DNA of 64,000 nt. Source: an uncultured Oscillospiraceae bacterium (GTDB lineage: Bacteria; Bacillota; Clostridia; Oscillospirales; Acutalibacteraceae). Position numbers and translations under genes: made by a program. Where the stretch lies: contig UQAZ01000003.1 in assembly GCA_900539165.1 (NCBI GenBank), forward strand, positions 1 to 64,000. The letters run 5' to 3'. The notes beneath the pieces were generated by a model that made no database searches, was not told the origin of the DNA, and saw only the letters and a list, made by a program, of their open reading frames with translations. Each line of letters opens with the position of its first letter. Position 1 is the first letter of the stretch. Positions 41,212 to 51,170 of this stretch are shown piece after piece.

Positions 41212-41889
41212 ATGGAAAGGTTTAGCAGATATGGCCACAGAGGCAGAATGCGACAGGCTTATCTTAATAACGGAATAGACTCGTTTGATAGCTGTAATGT
41301 GCTTGAACTGTATTTATCGCTGATTATTCCGCAAAGAGATGTAAAACCTCTTGCATACACTCTTATGAATAAGTTTGGTTCTCTGAAAGGTATTTTTGAT
41401 GCGGGAGTTGATGATTTGACTTCTGTAAACGGTGTGGGAGAAAACACAGCATTTTTGATTAAATCCAGCCGTGAACTTATGTTTAGGACAGTAAGCGACG
41501 GTAATTATGAAAGTCGTATACTTGATAACGGCAGAGTGCGTGCGACTTTTGCCTGCTCTGTTTTGAGAGATGACGGCTATGCTGTGATTTTTTTGAATAA
41601 TAACAGCGAATGTATTTCCAGACTGTATTTTGACAAAAATATTGATATGCAGGATATTCGTACGGCAATTATTAAAAAAGCCGTGGCAGTTCACGCTCCG
41701 ATGTGCTATATGGTTAAGCGTGATTCAAGCACTTGTGCCGAATTGCTGGATACGGACATAAATATTTTGATTGACTTGAAAATGTTTTTGCTCAAATTCA
41801 GCGTGAAAATTTGCGATTATATTGTAATCGGAAAGAGCGACGCATACATTGTTTCGCAAAGTCCGAATAAAAAGCTCCTGTATTGCTGA
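41212..41889 (+). CDS. RadC-like paralogue lacking the JAMM metal site
   Basis: 225 residues. It keeps the RadC layout: GHRGRMRQAYL start, helix-hairpin-helix (FDAGVDDLTSVNGVGENTAFLIK, ~65-88) and an MPN-like end (ICDYIVIGKSDAYIVSQS). Where RadC has HNHPxG...PSxxD this protein reads VKRDSSTCAELLDTD, with no histidine pair, so it cannot bind zinc in the usual way. The intact frame, good ribosome site and own promoter speak for a functional non-catalytic protein rather than a pseudogene. Confidence 0.8.
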   Translation: MERFSRYGHRGRMRQAYLNNGIDSFDSCNVLELYLSLIIPQRDVKPLAYTLMNKFGSLKGIFDAGVDDLTSVNGVGENTAFLIKSSRELMFRTVSDGNYESRILDNGRVRATFACSVLRDDGYAVIFLNNNSECISRLYFDKNIDMQDIRTAIIKKAVAVHAPMCYMVKRDSSTCAELLDTDINILIDLKMFLLKFSVKICDYIVIGKSDAYIVSQSPNKKLLYC

Positions 41890-41909
41890 TATTATGTGAG
41901 GATGATTTT

Positions 41910-44123
41910 ATGAGAAATATAAAGAATATAAACGAAAATTGGAAGTTTATTAAAAAAGGCGATGAGTTAATCGTCAATCTTCCACACACTTGGAACGGTG
42001 TTGACGGACAGGATGGGGGCAATGACTACTATCGTGGAAAATGCACTTATATAAAGGAAATTTCTGCGCAGGATATGCCTCAGGGTGACGAGGTGTATTT
42101 ACAGTTTGACGGCGTCAATTCCTCTGCGTTTGTTTATTTTAATTCAAAGCCGATTTGCACTCATCACGGCGGATATTCAACATTCAGAGTCAGACTTGAC
42201 GATGTTCATGAAGTAAATGAAATTAAGGTTGAGGTTGATAATTCTCCTAATGATTTTGTTTACCCTCAACAGGCGGATTTTACTTTTTACGGCGGTATTT
42301 ATCGTGATGTGACTTTAATCGGTGTTGAAAAAAATCACTTTGATTTGGACTATTACGGCGCACCGGGCATACAGGTCACACCCATTGTAGACGGTGACTG
42401 TGCAAGAGTTAATGTAAAAACCTTTGTAACAGGTGACGGAGAGGTTAAGGTTAGCGTTGACGGAGCTGTAATGGTGGGCAAGGATGTTGATTTTGTTATC
42501 GAAAATCCTCATCTTTGGAACGGTGTGAGCGACCCGTTTTTGTATACGGCAAAGGCAGAGCTTGTTGTTGACGGTGTGACCGTTGACAGCGTAAGCACTC
42601 GCTTTGGTATTCGCTCATTTGAAATTGACGCACAAAAGGGCTTTATTCTTAACGGAAAACCGTATCCGCTAAGAGGTGTGTCACGACATCAGGACAGACC
42701 GCAAATCGGTAATGCGCTTCTTTCGGAGCATCATAAAGAGGATATTGACTTAATCTGTGAGATGGGAGCAAACACAATTCGCCTTGCACATTATCAGCAC
42801 GCACAGTATTTTTATGATTTGTGTGACGAGAGAGGATTGGTTGTCTGGGCTGAAATCCCGTATATATCATCGCACCTTGAAAATGGTGTCGAGAATACAA
42901 AAACTCAAATGACCGAACTTATCGCACAAAATTACAATCACCCTTGTATCGTTGTTTGGGGCTTGTCGAATGAAATTACCATGAGTGGCGCAACACCTGC
43001 CGTTGTAAGCAATCATAAAATGCTCAACGACCTTGCACATTCCATGGATAAAACAAGACCTACCACCGTTGCTGTCGTTACTATGTGCAATATGGATAAC
43101 GAGTATGTTCACATAAGCGATGTCGTTTCGTACAATCATTATTTCGGCTGGTATGGCGGTCATGTGGATATGTACGGACCGTGGTTTGATAAATTCCACC
43201 AAAAGTATCCCGATAAGGCTATCGGCATAAGCGAGTACGGTTGCGAGGCACTTAATTGGCACGCAACGGATATTGCCCAGGGAGATTATACCGAGGAGTA
43301 TCAGGCATATTATCACGAGGAGCTTATTAAGCAGATTTCAGCTCGTCCGTATCTTTGGGCAACCCATGTGTGGAATATGTTTGATTTTGCCGCAGACGCA
43401 AGAGCAGAGGGCGGTGAAAACGGTATGAATCATAAGGGACTTGTTACCTTTGACAGAAAATATAAGAAGGACAGTTTTTACGCTTATCAGGCTTGGTTGT
43501 CGGATAAGCCGGTGCTTCATATCTGCTCAAAGAGATATGTTGACAGGGTAGAAGATGTTGTAAAAATTAAGGTGTATTCAAATCAAGACGAGGTTGAGCT
43601 TTTTGTAAACGGAGAGAGTGTCGCAAAACAGAAAAAAGGCGAATTCCCGTTCTTTGAATTTGAGATTAAAAACGAGGGTGAGTCTGTTATTACCGCAAGG
43701 GCAGGCGACCTTAGCGATGAGAGCAAAATAAAAAAGGTCGATTCCTTCAACGAGGCATATCGTATGAAGGAGGAGGGCGCTGTAATTAATTGGTTTGAGA
43801 TTAACACTCCGGTCGGCTACTTTTCGGTGAACGACACCATCGGTGATATTATGCAGTCGTTCAGAGGAAAGCTTGCTATGCTCAAAATCGGAGCAATGCT
43901 TTTGAAAGCGTTAAAGGGCGATTCTCAGCCGTCCGATGAACCTAAGAAAAAGAAATCAAAGGGTGCAAGCGTTATGGGCTTTAAGCCAAGCAAGGAAATG
44001 CTTCAGCTCGGATACGGCTTTACCGTAAAGCGTGTGATTTCAATGCTCGGCGGAAAATTTACTAAGGAGCAAATTCTTAAAATAAACGCTATATTGAACA
44101 AGGTTAAAAAACCGAGAAAATAG
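41910..44123 (+). CDS. GH2-family beta-galactosidase-like glycosidase
   Basis: 737 residues from ATG at 41910 (GTGAGGATG upstream). N-terminal jelly roll (LPHTWNGVDG, DYYRGKCTY), an immunoglobulin-like domain, then the barrel: RGVSRHQDRPQIG, acid/base Glu in VVWGLSNEI (~357), nucleophile Glu in GISEYGCEAL (~446), and ATHVWNMFDFA. A C-terminal ~100-residue region after about 630 is helical and lysine-rich, unusual for the family. No signal peptide, so cytoplasmic. The exact glycoside (beta-galactoside or glucuronide) is not fixed by the sequence alone. Confidence 0.87.
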   Translation: MRNIKNINENWKFIKKGDELIVNLPHTWNGVDGQDGGNDYYRGKCTYIKEISAQDMPQGDEVYLQFDGVNSSAFVYFNSKPICTHHGGYSTFRVRLDDVHEVNEIKVEVDNSPNDFVYPQQADFTFYGGIYRDVTLIGVEKNHFDLDYYGAPGIQVTPIVDGDCARVNVKTFVTGDGEVKVSVDGAVMVGKDVDFVIENPHLWNGVSDPFLYTAKAELVVDGVTVDSVSTRFGIRSFEIDAQKGFILNGKPYPLRGVSRHQDRPQIGNALLSEHHKEDIDLICEMGANTIRLAHYQHAQYFYDLCDERGLVVWAEIPYISSHLENGVENTKTQMTELIAQNYNHPCIVVWGLSNEITMSGATPAVVSNHKMLNDLAHSMDKTRPTTVAVVTMCNMDNEYVHISDVVSYNHYFGWYGGHVDMYGPWFDKFHQKYPDKAIGISEYGCEALNWHATDIAQGDYTEEYQAYYHEELIKQISARPYLWATHVWNMFDFAADARAEGGENGMNHKGLVTFDRKYKKDSFYAYQAWLSDKPVLHICSKRYVDRVEDVVKIKVYSNQDEVELFVNGESVAKQKKGEFPFFEFEIKNEGESVITARAGDLSDESKIKKVDSFNEAYRMKEEGAVINWFEINTPVGYFSVNDTIGDIMQSFRGKLAMLKIGAMLLKALKGDSQPSDEPKKKKSKGASVMGFKPSKEMLQLGYGFTVKRVISMLGGKFTKEQILKINAILNKVKKPRK

Positions 44124-44135
44124 TAATCATTGCCG

Positions 44136-44207
44136 TGTTGGGCAGGTATAATGCCCGATACCGGGCTTTGAAAAAGGTTCACGCAGGGACATTACGGGTT
44201 TTCAAGG
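44136..44207 (+). promoter_or_regulatory. Leader hairpins before the MFS-LuxR gene
   Basis: GGGCA/TGCCC with a 7-nt loop lies just after the GH2 stop. CTTTGAAAA (44166-44174) pairs with TTTTCAAGG (44199-44207), whose end is part of the Shine-Dalgarno AAGGAGG. Translation could be lowered when this stem forms. Confidence 0.4.
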
Positions 44208-44218
44208 AGGCTTGATTT

Positions 44219-45652
44219 ATGGCTGACGCTTTAGAAAAAATCAGGCAAAAATTTAATATTGATAACGCTGTAAAAGGCTGTGGTATAACGGCTGTCGCTT
44301 TGATGAGCCTGTTTACTTATGCGTTTTTGGGTACGGAATTTTTGTTCGTTAATTTGGTTTCGTCTGTTGTTTCCGACACGAAATCGGTGGTCGCACAAAA
44401 TTGTGCGCTGGGCATAAGTGCGTTGGGCTTTTTCATATATCCGTTGCTTTGTCGATTTTTTAAGAGCAGGGGTCAAGCCTCTGTATTGATAGGTGCAACG
44501 GCTGTGCTTATGGTATGCCTTTTTGTTGCCTGCCGTCAATATTCGTATTTGATTACGCTCGTTTCGGGGTTGTTGATGTTCTTGGCATTGGGCTTGTTGG
44601 GCAGCGCTACGCACTTCAAATGCCTTTGCCTGTTTGAGAAGAACACACATATCGCACGGCTTGTCGGCATTTCTTATATGCTCGGCACTCTGCTTCAGGT
44701 TGCTGTAAATAATTTGATACATACGGATATGTCGGAGGCTGTCGTTCTTTGCATTTTTATAGTTGTGCTTACTTTTTTGTTAGTGGGAGCAAAAACCGAT
44801 ACCGCCGTCACTTCGCTGAAAGATATAAGTGCTGCCGACGGCAATAAATTAAATGACGGACTTGGAATTTGCCTGCTTCTCGTTTCTTTTGTCGGCTTGA
44901 TGACCTGTATTTTCAGCACGCTTGATAATGCCGTCACTCTCTATCACGCAAACGGAACGGTAAATATCGGTCAGGCACCGAGAATACTGCTTGCGTTAAG
45001 CGGTCTTTTGGCAGGATTTTTGTTTGATATTGCAGACAGAAAACTTATGAGTGTGATAATGTACTGCGTTATGATTTTATCTACCGCCTGTTTGGTTGTG
45101 CTTCAGTTTGCAGGACCGTTTATGATAGGCTTGATTATTTTTTATTTGTCCGCAGGATTTTTTGCCGTTTTCTTTACATCATCGTTTATGGAAATGGCTC
45201 GTTATACAAAATCACCCGAGCTGTGGGCAGGTCTCGGCAGAGCGATAAATAATATCGTTGCCGTGATAATTACGGGAGGCTCGCTTGCACTTTTGGACTC
45301 GGGCAATAACATTGCGATAATCACCATTGAACTTCTGTTGTTCGTGCTGACGAGTGTTGCGGCTCTTGCATATACAAATAAGCGTAAGGCTTTCTTTGAC
45401 GGAATTGAGGCAGAGGCAGAAAACAGTATCAGCGAAAGCGAAAGACTTGAAAAAATCGCCGAAAAATTTTCTCTCACTCCGAGAGAGACGGAAGTGCTTA
45501 ACCGACTTGTCAATACAGAGGATGCCTTGCAGGTGATTGCAGACAGCCTGTATATTTCAAAACGAACGCTCGAAAGACATATTTCTTCTATTTATGAAAA
45601 GACGGGCGTGAAATCCCGTATCGCATTAATTTCGATATATATGAACGCTTGA
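44219..45652 (+). CDS. Membrane-bound LuxR-type regulator with MFS-like sensor
   Basis: 477 residues. About twelve hydrophobic helices occupy residues 15-395 in an MFS-like arrangement, followed by a linker and a LuxR/GerE DNA-binding domain (about 418-477: LTPRETEVLNRL, EDALQVIADSLYISKRTLERHISSIYEKTGVKSR). It would sense a ligand or transport state at the membrane and regulate nearby promoters. Such fusions are known in Eggerthella-type Coriobacteria and some Clostridia. Targets are unknown; the downstream surface-protein gene and the upstream glycosidase gene are candidates. Confidence 0.85.
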   Translation: MADALEKIRQKFNIDNAVKGCGITAVALMSLFTYAFLGTEFLFVNLVSSVVSDTKSVVAQNCALGISALGFFIYPLLCRFFKSRGQASVLIGATAVLMVCLFVACRQYSYLITLVSGLLMFLALGLLGSATHFKCLCLFEKNTHIARLVGISYMLGTLLQVAVNNLIHTDMSEAVVLCIFIVVLTFLLVGAKTDTAVTSLKDISAADGNKLNDGLGICLLLVSFVGLMTCIFSTLDNAVTLYHANGTVNIGQAPRILLALSGLLAGFLFDIADRKLMSVIMYCVMILSTACLVVLQFAGPFMIGLIIFYLSAGFFAVFFTSSFMEMARYTKSPELWAGLGRAINNIVAVIITGGSLALLDSGNNIAIITIELLLFVLTSVAALAYTNKRKAFFDGIEAEAENSISESERLEKIAEKFSLTPRETEVLNRLVNTEDALQVIADSLYISKRTLERHISSIYEKTGVKSRIALISIYMNA

Positions 45653-45680
45653 TCTTTATAAGTAAATTTTATAATAAAAT

Positions 45681-45733
45681 GCTCTTGCAGGAAAAATCGC
45701 CTTTGTCGATAGTTTTGTGCAAGGGCTTTTTAT
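45681..45733 (+). terminator. Terminator after the MFS-LuxR gene
   Basis: GCTCTTGCA (45681-45689) pairs with TGCAAGGGC (45718-45726) across a ~28-nt loop, followed by TTTT. Confidence 0.6.
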
Positions 45734-45886
45734 TTTGCCTCAAAGCCTCTGTTTTAGTGCTTTTTTGCATTTTGGCGGACTTCCCTTATATACAAACTGA
45801 CGCATTTCTCAGTATAATTAAAGAAAAAAACTCTGCGAAATTTCGGCGTTGCAGATTTCACAGGGCAAAGAAAGGAAATGATATTT

Positions 45887-47509
45887 ATGAAAAACGCTAA
45901 AACAAAATCAAGGAGGAAAATCAATACGAAATTCAAGACCGTCTTGCTTACGCTCCTTGTGGCAATGCTTGCCGTTTCGGGTATCGTAACTGCAAATGCC
46001 GCCACAATCAAGGATGACGGAGAATACACATTGGTGATGTATTCACCTTTTGAGGCAAGAAGCGGTTGTATAGACGGTGAATATGGTAAGGTTATAAAGT
46101 TTAATGTTGCTCCGGGCGAAACGACAGTTAAATTATCCGAATTGACAAAAGATGTTACAGATGTTACTCTTTTTAACGGAGAAAACGAATTTTCGCATTG
46201 GGAAACAGCGGATAATGTAAAGGTCGGCGAAGAGCTGGCATTGTCGGATTTTAACAGAAGCGGAAATTTTTATACATCATCCGGTGAAGAAATCAAGTAT
46301 AATAAAGGCTTGATTATTACCGCAAGGTTTGAGGGAAAGGCATTAAAGGATACAGGTAATTATTATGTTAATCTCGACGGCTTTGCCGGTAAGGTAAACG
46401 GCAAGGCAAAAATGCTCTTGCAGGGTAAGCTCTCAGAATTTAAGACCATTGATTTAACACAATATGTTGCCGTAAGACCGGGCTTTAATTTCATAGGCTG
46501 GGATTTAGGCGGAAAACTCGTCACCTCTGTGGACGCAAGTGCCTTTGCCGATGGTGCTGTGACTGAAGTTACCGCAACATATACCTGTGATACTTATGTT
46601 GATGATGTCTTGACTTTGGTTTTGCACGCAAACGGCGGTACTATTGACGGCAAGGATACTAATAAATATAATTATTTACCCGGTGGAGATTCGGGTACTT
46701 CAATGTCGCTTTTGCCGTATGTTCCCGTAAGAGAGGGTTACACCTTTAACGGCTGGAACACAAGACCTGACGGCAGCGGAAATAATTGTAAGTATATGTA
46801 TTGGAGAGAATGGGATAAGGACGAAAAAACCGATAAGAAATATGTAAAGGACACCTTGATTTCGGACAACGGTTACGAGCGTTATAAAAATATCAATCTC
46901 TATGCGGTATGGACTGCCGAGCCTAACGGAAAAATTAAGTCAATCCAAAGCACGGACAAAACAAAAACATCCATCGAATTTACAAACGGAATAAGCAACA
47001 CCTGTACTTTGCAAATTCAAGAGGTAGAGGTTAAAAAGAGCCTTGCAGAGCAGAATGTAAAATTTATCGCAGATATTAATGTTACGGACGGAGATACCGT
47101 TGTAAGAATCAGTAATAACAAAATGAGAATTAAGCTTGCTCTGCCGGAACAGTTAAAGGGATATGACAAGTACGAAATTGTATATATTTCGAACGATGAA
47201 ATTAAGGAAAGAATCCCTGCCGTTATAGAGGACGGCTACATTGTTTTTGAAACAAATCATTTGAGCCAATACGGAATTGTTGCCACAAATAACGGTGCGA
47301 TTACAGGTACAGGAACTCAGGCAAACGGCAATAATCAGCAGACCGACAGCAACGCAGGCACTGCTGAGAGCAATCGCAAAACTGTTCAAAAGAACAGTCC
47401 TGACACAGGATGCGATAACGCTTTTTTGTGGGAGGCATTTGCATTAATCGGAGCAGGCTTATTGCTTTTTGCCCCAACGGTATTCAAAAGAAAAAGATTT
47501 AACGGATAA
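45887..47509 (+). CDS. Sortase-anchored surface protein with InlB/Flg_new repeats
   Basis: 540 residues from ATG at 45887 (AAAGGAA nine nt upstream; an in-frame ATG three codons earlier overlaps that site). Signal peptide about 1-35 (LLVAMLAVSGIVTANAA). The middle has repeat domains of the Listeria-Bacteroides type (PGFNFIGWDLGG; LVLHANGGTIDG followed by YTFNGWNTRPDGSG). A Gly/Asn/Gln-rich linker leads to SPDTG (~507), a hydrophobic helix and KRKRF, a cell-wall sorting signal like the (S/P)PxTG motif of C. difficile sortase B. Likely adhesin or surface binder. Confidence 0.85.
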   Translation: MKNAKTKSRRKINTKFKTVLLTLLVAMLAVSGIVTANAATIKDDGEYTLVMYSPFEARSGCIDGEYGKVIKFNVAPGETTVKLSELTKDVTDVTLFNGENEFSHWETADNVKVGEELALSDFNRSGNFYTSSGEEIKYNKGLIITARFEGKALKDTGNYYVNLDGFAGKVNGKAKMLLQGKLSEFKTIDLTQYVAVRPGFNFIGWDLGGKLVTSVDASAFADGAVTEVTATYTCDTYVDDVLTLVLHANGGTIDGKDTNKYNYLPGGDSGTSMSLLPYVPVREGYTFNGWNTRPDGSGNNCKYMYWREWDKDEKTDKKYVKDTLISDNGYERYKNINLYAVWTAEPNGKIKSIQSTDKTKTSIEFTNGISNTCTLQIQEVEVKKSLAEQNVKFIADINVTDGDTVVRISNNKMRIKLALPEQLKGYDKYEIVYISNDEIKERIPAVIEDGYIVFETNHLSQYGIVATNNGAITGTGTQANGNNQQTDSNAGTAESNRKTVQKNSPDTGCDNAFLWEAFALIGAGLLLFAPTVFKRKRFNG

Positions 47510-47520
47510 ATAATTTAATT

Positions 47521-47551
47521 ACGGTGGCTGTCAAGCGGCAGCCGCCGTTTT
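47521..47551 (+). terminator. Terminator after the surface protein gene
   Basis: ACGG-T-GGCTG / CAGCC-G-CCGT stem followed by TTTTGC. Confidence 0.8.
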
Positions 47552-47565
47552 GCATATTCCAAAAC

Positions 47566-47609
47566 AAAAAGCACCGCCGCAGCAGTTTTGTCTGCCGTGT
47601 CGGTGCTTT
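47566..47609 (-). terminator. Terminator of luxS
   Basis: GCACCG/CGGTGC outer stem with a GCAG/CTGC inner stem, followed on the minus strand by TTTTTGTTTT; it ends 20 nt after the luxS stop. Confidence 0.82.
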
Positions 47610-47628
47610 GTAATATTATGTTATGCTT

Positions 47629-48144
47629 TTATGAATCGTAGAAAATCTGTCCCTTTTCGGTTTGGATTCTCTGAGAGGTCGGGTATTCAAAGCACGGATT
47701 TGTTTTAAGTATATCCGCAAATAAGCGAGCCTCGTATTTCGCCATATTCAAATCGTGCAGAATATAGTTTCCGCAATTTTGGGGATTAGCTCCCGGAACC
47801 TCTCCCTCGTAATCTGCACAAAATTCATATGCTCTGATGAGAAGCGGCAGGATTTCCTGTGCAGTCGGGTGACCCTTTACGATAAGATAACAGCCTGTGA
47901 GACAGCCCATCGGTCCCCAATAAATTATGCGCTCTTTCCATTCCTCATCGTTGCGTAAAAAGGTTGCAATGATATGCTCAATGGTGTGCATTGCATTAGG
48001 GTGAATGGCAGGCTCGATATTTGGTTTCTTCATTCTTATGTCAAAGGTTGTTGCATATTCGTTTGCAATCGTATCAAGCCTTGATTCGTAAATTCCCGGT
48101 AAAATTTTGTTGTGGTCTACCTGAAAGCTTGGTATTAAATCCAT
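47629..48144 (-). CDS. luxS: S-ribosylhomocysteine lyase (AI-2 synthesis)
   Basis: 171 residues. Metal-binding HTIEH (His53, His57) and Cys124 (NPQNCGNY), and the catalytic GPMGCLTG (Cys81). It cleaves S-ribosylhomocysteine to homocysteine and DPD, the precursor of autoinducer-2, in methyl-cycle recycling. It connects with metY at 19.9 kb, which also makes homocysteine. It follows ilvE by 27 nt on the minus strand. Confidence 0.95.
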   Translation of the reverse strand: MDLIPSFQVDHNKILPGIYESRLDTIANEYATTFDIRMKKPNIEPAIHPNAMHTIEHIIATFLRNDEEWKERIIYWGPMGCLTGCYLIVKGHPTAQEILPLLIRAYEFCADYEGEVPGANPQNCGNYILHDLNMAKYEARLFADILKTNPCFEYPTSQRIQTEKGQIFYDS

Positions 48145-48171
48145 ACTGTTTTTCTCCTTGATTTTTGTCGC

Positions 48172-49194
48172 TTAGATTTCTACAATCCAGCCCTGTGGAG
48201 CTTCGATTTCGCCCATTTGGATGCCTGTGAGTGTATCATAAAGCTTTTTGGTGTATTCTCCCATTTCGTCCATACCTGACGGGAAGCAGATTTCTTCACC
48301 ATGGTCAACGATTTTTCCGACAGGTGAAATTACTGCCGCAGTACCGCAAAGACCGCATTCTGCAAAGTCTTTAAGCTCGTCTTTATAAACCTCTCTGTGT
48401 TCAACTGTCATACCGAGGTAATGCTCGGCAACATAACACAGAGAACGACGAGTAATTGACGGGAGAATTGAACTTGATTTAGGTGTTACAAGCTTGCCGT
48501 CCTTAGTGATGAAGATGAAGTTTGCACCGCCTGTTTCCTCAACCTTTGTGCGGGTTTGCGGGTCAAGGTACATATTCTCGTCGAAGCCTTTTTCGTGAGC
48601 GTCAACGATGTTGTAAAGTGACATGGCGTAGTTAAGACCTGCTTTGATGTCGCCTGTGCCGTGAGGAGCTGCTCTGTCCACATCGGATACTCTGATTGTG
48701 ATAGGCTTTGCGCCGCCCTTGAAGTAAGGACCTACCGGAGTACAGAAAATTCTGAATTGAAATTCGTTTGCAGGCTTTACGCCGATGATTGAATCATATC
48801 CGAAAACAAACGGTCTGAGGTAAAGGGTTGCGCCGCTGCCGAACGGAGGCACATATGCCTCATTGGCTTTTACAACCTTCTTTACAGCGTCAATAAACTG
48901 CTCCTCTGAAACAGGCGGAATTTGCAATCTCTTGCAGGACTCTGCCAAACGCTTTGCGTTAAGGTCGGGACGAAAACAAACTGTTTTGCCGTCCTTTGTC
49001 GTGTAGGCTTTCAGACCCTCAAATACAGTTTGAGCGTACTGAAGCACGCAGGCGCATTCGCTCATTGTGATGTTAGCGTCTGTGGTAAGTTCGCCGCTAT
49101 CCCATTCGCCGTTCTTGTTCCACGATACATAGCGGTAATCGGTCGGCATATATGCAAAGCCGAGAGATGACCAGTCAATGTTTTTCTTTTCCAT
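48172..49194 (-). CDS. ilvE: Branched-chain amino-acid aminotransferase
   Basis: 340 residues. Class IV aminotransferase with the PLP lysine in HGTGDIKAGLNYAM (~190), YLRPFVFGYDS near 125 and the GLCGTAAVISPVG loop (~282). It makes valine, leucine and isoleucine from their keto acids using glutamate. AGGAGATG overlaps the upstream region. A promoter is seen just upstream. Confidence 0.94.
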   Translation of the reverse strand: MEKKNIDWSSLGFAYMPTDYRYVSWNKNGEWDSGELTTDANITMSECACVLQYAQTVFEGLKAYTTKDGKTVCFRPDLNAKRLAESCKRLQIPPVSEEQFIDAVKKVVKANEAYVPPFGSGATLYLRPFVFGYDSIIGVKPANEFQFRIFCTPVGPYFKGGAKPITIRVSDVDRAAPHGTGDIKAGLNYAMSLYNIVDAHEKGFDENMYLDPQTRTKVEETGGANFIFITKDGKLVTPKSSSILPSITRRSLCYVAEHYLGMTVEHREVYKDELKDFAECGLCGTAAVISPVGKIVDHGEEICFPSGMDEMGEYTKKLYDTLTGIQMGEIEAPQGWIVEI

Positions 49195-49235
49195 AATAAC
49201 ATCTCCTACTTTATTTTTAGTTTGTTATAAAAAAT

Positions 49236-49263
49236 ATTATAGCACTTTGAAAAATAATATCAA
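49236..49263 (-). promoter_or_regulatory. Promoter of ilvE-luxS
   Basis: On the minus strand, TTGATA (49263-49258), 16 bases, TATAAT (49241-49236). Nothing further is seen from 49264 to 49447. Confidence 0.7.
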
Positions 49264-49447
49264 TACCCAACCTAAACAAACCGTCAAAAGTGTTTTCACA
49301 AGAAATAAATGCTTAAAAATCGAAACACGGTCAATTATTTTCTTAATGCAGAGTGCCACAATATCGCTTCTTTACAGGATAATTGACAAAACGCAGGCAA
49401 TAATTTGTCATTTTTTGCATAATAGTTTACTAATTTTTAATTTAATA

Positions 49448-49476
49448 TTGAATATTATGTGATTTTGTGCAATAAT
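49448..49476 (+). promoter_or_regulatory. Candidate promoter of the gltX operon
   Basis: TTGAAT (49448-49453), 17 bases, AATAAT (49471-49476), 33 bp before gltX. Confidence 0.5.
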
Positions 49477-49508
49477 AATTTGATACTACTTAATTTTAGG
49501 GAGATACT

Positions 49509-51170
49509 ATGGCTGATTATAAAGAATTAAGCGAATTACTTTTTCCGAATATTGATAAAACACCCGAGTATTACGAGCAGGTTTACCCTCAACGCAGTCT
49601 CAAGGAGGGTGCAAGGGTAACACGATTTGCACCCAGTCCGACCGGCTATCTTCATTTCGGCAACCTGTATACCTGTATGGCGGCGTATGTCACGGCTAAG
49701 GCAACAGACGGCGTTTTCTATGTAAGGGTTGAGGACACCGACCAAAAGAGAAAGGTTGACGGTGCTGTCAGCACTATGCTCAAGGGACTTTCCGTTTACG
49801 GTATTTGTGCAGACGAGGGAGTTGTGGGCGAGAATGAGGAAAAGGGCGAGTACGGTCCTTATCATCAGAGCGCAAGAAAGGATATTTATCAGGCTTATGC
49901 AAAAAGGCTTGTAGAGCAGGGACTTGCTTATCCGTGCTTTTGCTCGGCTGATGAGCTTAACGAAATCAGAGCGCAGCAGGAGAACGAGGACACTAAGGGA
50001 TATTACGGAAAGTATGCAAAATGTCGCAATCTTTCCCTTGATGATATTAAAAGCAGGATTGCCGACGGTGCAGAGTGGACGCTCCGTCTTAAATCTCCCG
50101 GTGACGCAGAGAAAAAATGTTATTTTGACGATATGATAAAGGGCAAGATTGAAATGCCCGAGAATGTTCAGGATATTGTGCTTCTTAAAAGTGACGGTAT
50201 TCCGACTTATCACTTTGCTCACGCAATAGACGACCACCTTATGAGAACAACTCATGTTGTAAGAGGTGACGAGTGGATAGCATCCGTTCCTGTTCATCTT
50301 CAGCTCTTTAAGGTGCTTGGCTTTAAGCCGGTTAAGTACGCACATGTTGCTCCGATTATGAAAGAGGATAACGGCGGTAAGCGTAAGCTTTCAAAGCGTA
50401 AGGACCCGGAGGCTGCCGTAAGCTATTATGCACAGGCAGGTTATCCGTCAGAATCGGTAAACGAATATCTTATGACTATTCTTAACTCAAACTTTGAGGA
50501 TTGGAGAAGAGCCAATAAGGATGCAGATATTCTTTCGTTCCCGTTTAATTTTAAGAAAATGAGTGCGTCGGGTGCATTGTTTGATTATGCAAAGCTTACC
50601 GATGTATCTAAAAATGTAATCAGCAAAATGAATGCCGAAAAGGTATTCGATTTGACATATAAATGGGCTGAGGAATATCAGCCTGAGCTTTATGAGCTGT
50701 TCTCACAGGATAAGCAAAGAGCTACTGCAATTTTGAATATTGACAGAGAAAATAAAAAGCCTCGTAAGGATATTGCCAAGTGGAGCGATGTTTACGATTA
50801 CATCAGCTATATGTATGACGAAACATTTATTCCGTGCTACGAGCTTACGGGCAATGCAACTGCTCAGCTTGCTGTCAGAGTGATTGAGGAATATCTGAAA
50901 GCTTTTGACATTAATGACGACAAGGACGCTTGGTTTGGCAGAATGAAGGAGATTTGTCCTTTGGTGGACTGTACTCCTAATGTTAAGGAATATAAGGCAG
51001 AGCCTGAAAAGTTTGCAGGTCATGTGGGCGATGTTTCAACCGTGATTCGTGTTGCACTTACAGGCAGAACTAATACCCCAGACCTTTTCTCAATTACCGC
51101 ATTGCTCGGTGAGGAGAGGGTAAAAGAAAGACTTAATTCGGCACTTAAATATTACAAGGAGGAAGCATAA
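49509..51170 (+). CDS. gltX: Glutamyl-tRNA synthetase
   Basis: 553 residues. HIGH-type [15 protein letters not shown] (~41-55) and KMSKS-type KLSKRKDPE (~297) are present. It charges tRNA-Glu with glutamate. Longer than many bacterial versions, with a 30-residue N-terminal extension ([20 protein letters not shown]). It overlaps the glnS start (TAATG), so the two are translationally coupled. Confidence 0.93.
   Translation: MADYKELSELLFPNIDKTPEYYEQVYPQRSLKEGARVTRFAPSPTGYLHFGNLYTCMAAYVTAKATDGVFYVRVEDTDQKRKVDGAVSTMLKGLSVYGICADEGVVGENEEKGEYGPYHQSARKDIYQAYAKRLVEQGLAYPCFCSADELNEIRAQQENEDTKGYYGKYAKCRNLSLDDIKSRIADGAEWTLRLKSPGDAEKKCYFDDMIKGKIEMPENVQDIVLLKSDGIPTYHFAHAIDDHLMRTTHVVRGDEWIASVPVHLQLFKVLGFKPVKYAHVAPIMKEDNGGKRKLSKRKDPEAAVSYYAQAGYPSESVNEYLMTILNSNFEDWRRANKDADILSFPFNFKKMSASGALFDYAKLTDVSKNVISKMNAEKVFDLTYKWAEEYQPELYELFSQDKQRATAILNIDRENKKPRKDIAKWSDVYDYISYMYDETFIPCYELTGNATAQLAVRVIEEYLKAFDINDDKDAWFGRMKEICPLVDCTPNVKEYKAEPEKFAGHVGDVSTVIRVALTGRTNTPDLFSITALLGEERVKERLNSALKYYKEEA

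Noticed and set aside
49195..49508. Possible T-box before gltX or ilvE
   Set aside because: No TGGNACCGCG-type element or specifier stem could be found in the 314-base interval.
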